Shown here piece by piece: positions 49,139 to 49,936 of a DNA stretch of 49,936 nucleotides. The translations under genes were made by a program, and so were the position numbers. The notes under the pieces were generated by a model, which did not search any database, had not been told where the DNA came from, and saw only the letters and a program-made list of their open reading frames with translations. Where the stretch lies: NCBI RefSeq assembly GCF_020857975.1, contig NZ_JACWUO010000023.1, forward strand, positions 1 through 49,936, written 5' to 3'. The DNA comes from Stenotrophomonas rhizophila (lineage in GTDB: Bacteria > Pseudomonadota > Gammaproteobacteria > Xanthomonadales > Xanthomonadaceae). The stretch's first letter is position 1; every line of letters starts with the position of its first letter.

Positions 49139-49450
49139 TCAGGTCAGCTTGATCTGAACGTCGACGCCGGCAGCCAGTTCGAGCTTCATCAGCGCGTCCA
49201 CGGTCTTGTCGTTGGGGTCGACGATATCGAGCACGCGCTTGTGCGTGCGGGTCTCGTACTGGTCACGCGCGTCCTTGTCGACGTGCGGGGAAACGAGAAT
49301 GGTGTAACGCTCGATCTTGGTCGGCAGCGGGATCGGGCCACGCACTTGCGCGCCGGTCCGCTTTGCCGTTTCTACGATCTCGCTGGCCGAACGGTCGATC
49401 AAACGATGATCGAACGCCTTCAGCCGAATCCGGATCTTTTGGTCCGCCAT
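49139..49450 (-). CDS. rpsJ: 30S ribosomal protein S10
   Basis: 103 residues, MADQKIRIRLKAFDHRLIDR and VRGPIPLPTKIERYTILVSP. It is also NusE, the antitermination partner of NusB. First gene of the cluster. The start at 49450 excludes a 20-residue upstream frame that overlaps the leader hairpin. Confidence 0.98.
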   Translation of the reverse strand: MADQKIRIRLKAFDHRLIDRSASEIVETAKRTGAQVRGPIPLPTKIERYTILVSPHVDKDARDQYETRTHKRVLDIVDPNDKTVDALMKLELAAGVDVQIKLT

Positions 49451-49614
49451 GACGGTGGGTTCCTTCGTTAAAAGAGCGACGGACAAGGCCTCTGGGTTGC
49501 CTTGTCCCATGAATATCCTGAATGCGGACGCCGCACATTCCTGCGCGGCGACAAGATCTTTCCATAGACCTCAAAAATCGAGGCAGACCGGTCTCCCGAT
49601 CTGCCCAGACAAAA
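49451..49614 (-). promoter_or_regulatory. Structured 5' leader of the S10 cluster
   Basis: About 160 bases between promoter and rpsJ with three successive hairpins: stems at 49582-49605, CGCCGC with GCGGCG at 49529-49550, and GGACAAGGC with GCCTTGTCC at 49481-49507, the last ending 30 bases before the ATG. In E. coli L4 binds a leader in this place; here the fold differs in detail and the ligand is unknown. Confidence 0.65.
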
Positions 49615-49644
49615 AGTATAGCGCGCATACAACTTGGCAGTCAA
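49615..49644 (-). promoter_or_regulatory. Sigma-70 promoter of the S10 cluster
   Basis: On the minus strand TTGACT (49639-49644) and TATACT (49615-49620) are spaced by 18 bases, five of six matches to each consensus or near it. This is the strongest promoter seen in the window. Confidence 0.85.
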
Positions 49645-49737
49645 CAGGGGTCCTGTTGACAAAGCCTGAATGGCGCGACCCTTCCTGGTCTGGGGAACAC
49701 GAGGCGCTTCCTGCACCTCTTTTCCCGTTTGGTTACA

Positions 49738-49767
49738 CCCCGATGCCCTACCCAGGCAACATCGGGG
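49738..49767 (-). terminator. Candidate tuf terminator
   Basis: CCCCGATG with CATCGGGG around a 14-base loop with an inner GCC/GGC pair, 16 bases after the tuf stop. No T-run, so read-through into rpsJ is possible. Confidence 0.4.
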
Positions 49768-49783
49768 CGCAGATTCTAGCAGA

Positions 49784-49936
49784 TTACGCGATGATCTTGG
49801 AGACCACGCCGGCGCCGACGGTACGACCGCCTTCACGGATGGCGAAACGCAGGCCTTCGTCCATCGCGACCGGGTTGATCAGGGTGACAACCATCTTCAC
49901 GTTGTCGCCCGGCATCACCATTTCCACACCTTCCGG
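49784..49936 (-). CDS. tuf: Elongation factor Tu, C-terminal part (gene continues beyond the window)
   Basis: Fifty residues plus the stop are inside the window, ending MDEGLRFAIREGGRTVGAGV followed by VSKIIA, the invariant EF-Tu C-terminus. EF-Tu brings aminoacyl-tRNA to the ribosome. Its place before rpsJ is the usual one for the str-S10 junction. The 5' end is cut off at the window edge. Confidence 0.97.
   Translation of the reverse strand, partial: PEGVEMVMPGDNVKMVVTLINPVAMDEGLRFAIREGGRTVGAGVVSKIIA

Overview
The window is high-GC gammaproteobacterial chromosome, most likely from the Xanthomonadaceae, close to Stenotrophomonas or Xanthomonas. The evidence is short palindromes that carry GTAG at one end, like the SMAG repeats of Stenotrophomonas maltophilia, together with the overall protein content and an S10-spc-alpha ribosomal cluster that lacks rpmJ. 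No tRNA, rRNA, CRISPR array or insertion sequence was seen.

Layout. 1-8,970 holds housekeeping and envelope genes: a small lipoprotein and a related secreted protein on either side of an RsuA/RluB-type pseudouridine synthase, ompA, an MDR-family oxidoreductase, a YczE/YitT-type membrane protein, fadH and a SleB-like hydrolase. 9,057-11,384 holds a glutathione S-transferase, a Suppressor-of-fused family protein and an unknown protein. 20,569-34,503 is again core metabolism and envelope: prpE, mdh, a cyclophilin, typA, a DUF2127-like membrane protein, an amidase lipoprotein, an MscS channel, a class II DAHP synthase, a TonB-dependent receptor and dsbB. 35,109-49,450 is the minus-strand ribosomal cluster from rpsJ down to rplQ, including secY and rpoA, with the 3' end of tuf upstream of it at the window edge.

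The accessory region is 11,594-20,281, an apparent peptide-bacteriocin/RiPP island. It encodes an HlyD-type adaptor and a C39-peptidase ABC exporter, which cut double-glycine leaders and export the product. It also has an intact class IIb-like bacteriocin precursor followed by a small two-helix membrane protein. A mirror-image copy of that pair lies on the other strand, and its precursor has decayed. Three further small membrane-protein ORFs follow. The most notable part is an ATP-grasp ligase resembling graspetide (microviridin-type) maturases, followed at once by a previously unlabelled 58-residue peptide with a double-glycine leader and a core rich in Thr/Ser and Asp/Glu. Inference: the ligase cross-links the peptide core and the nearby C39 exporter trims and exports it. 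A periplasmic protein with a possible TonB-like C-terminus closes the island.

The intergenic DNA is rich in structured repeats. There are SMAG-type palindromes, two of which supply the TAG stop codon of the gene before them. A composite module of about 270 bases with two long hairpins occurs twice in opposite orientation, beside ompA and mdh. A different three-hairpin composite lies beyond the rplQ terminator. The ribosomal cluster has a strong promoter and structured leader before rpsJ, and an internal terminator-like hairpin between rpsN and rpsH.
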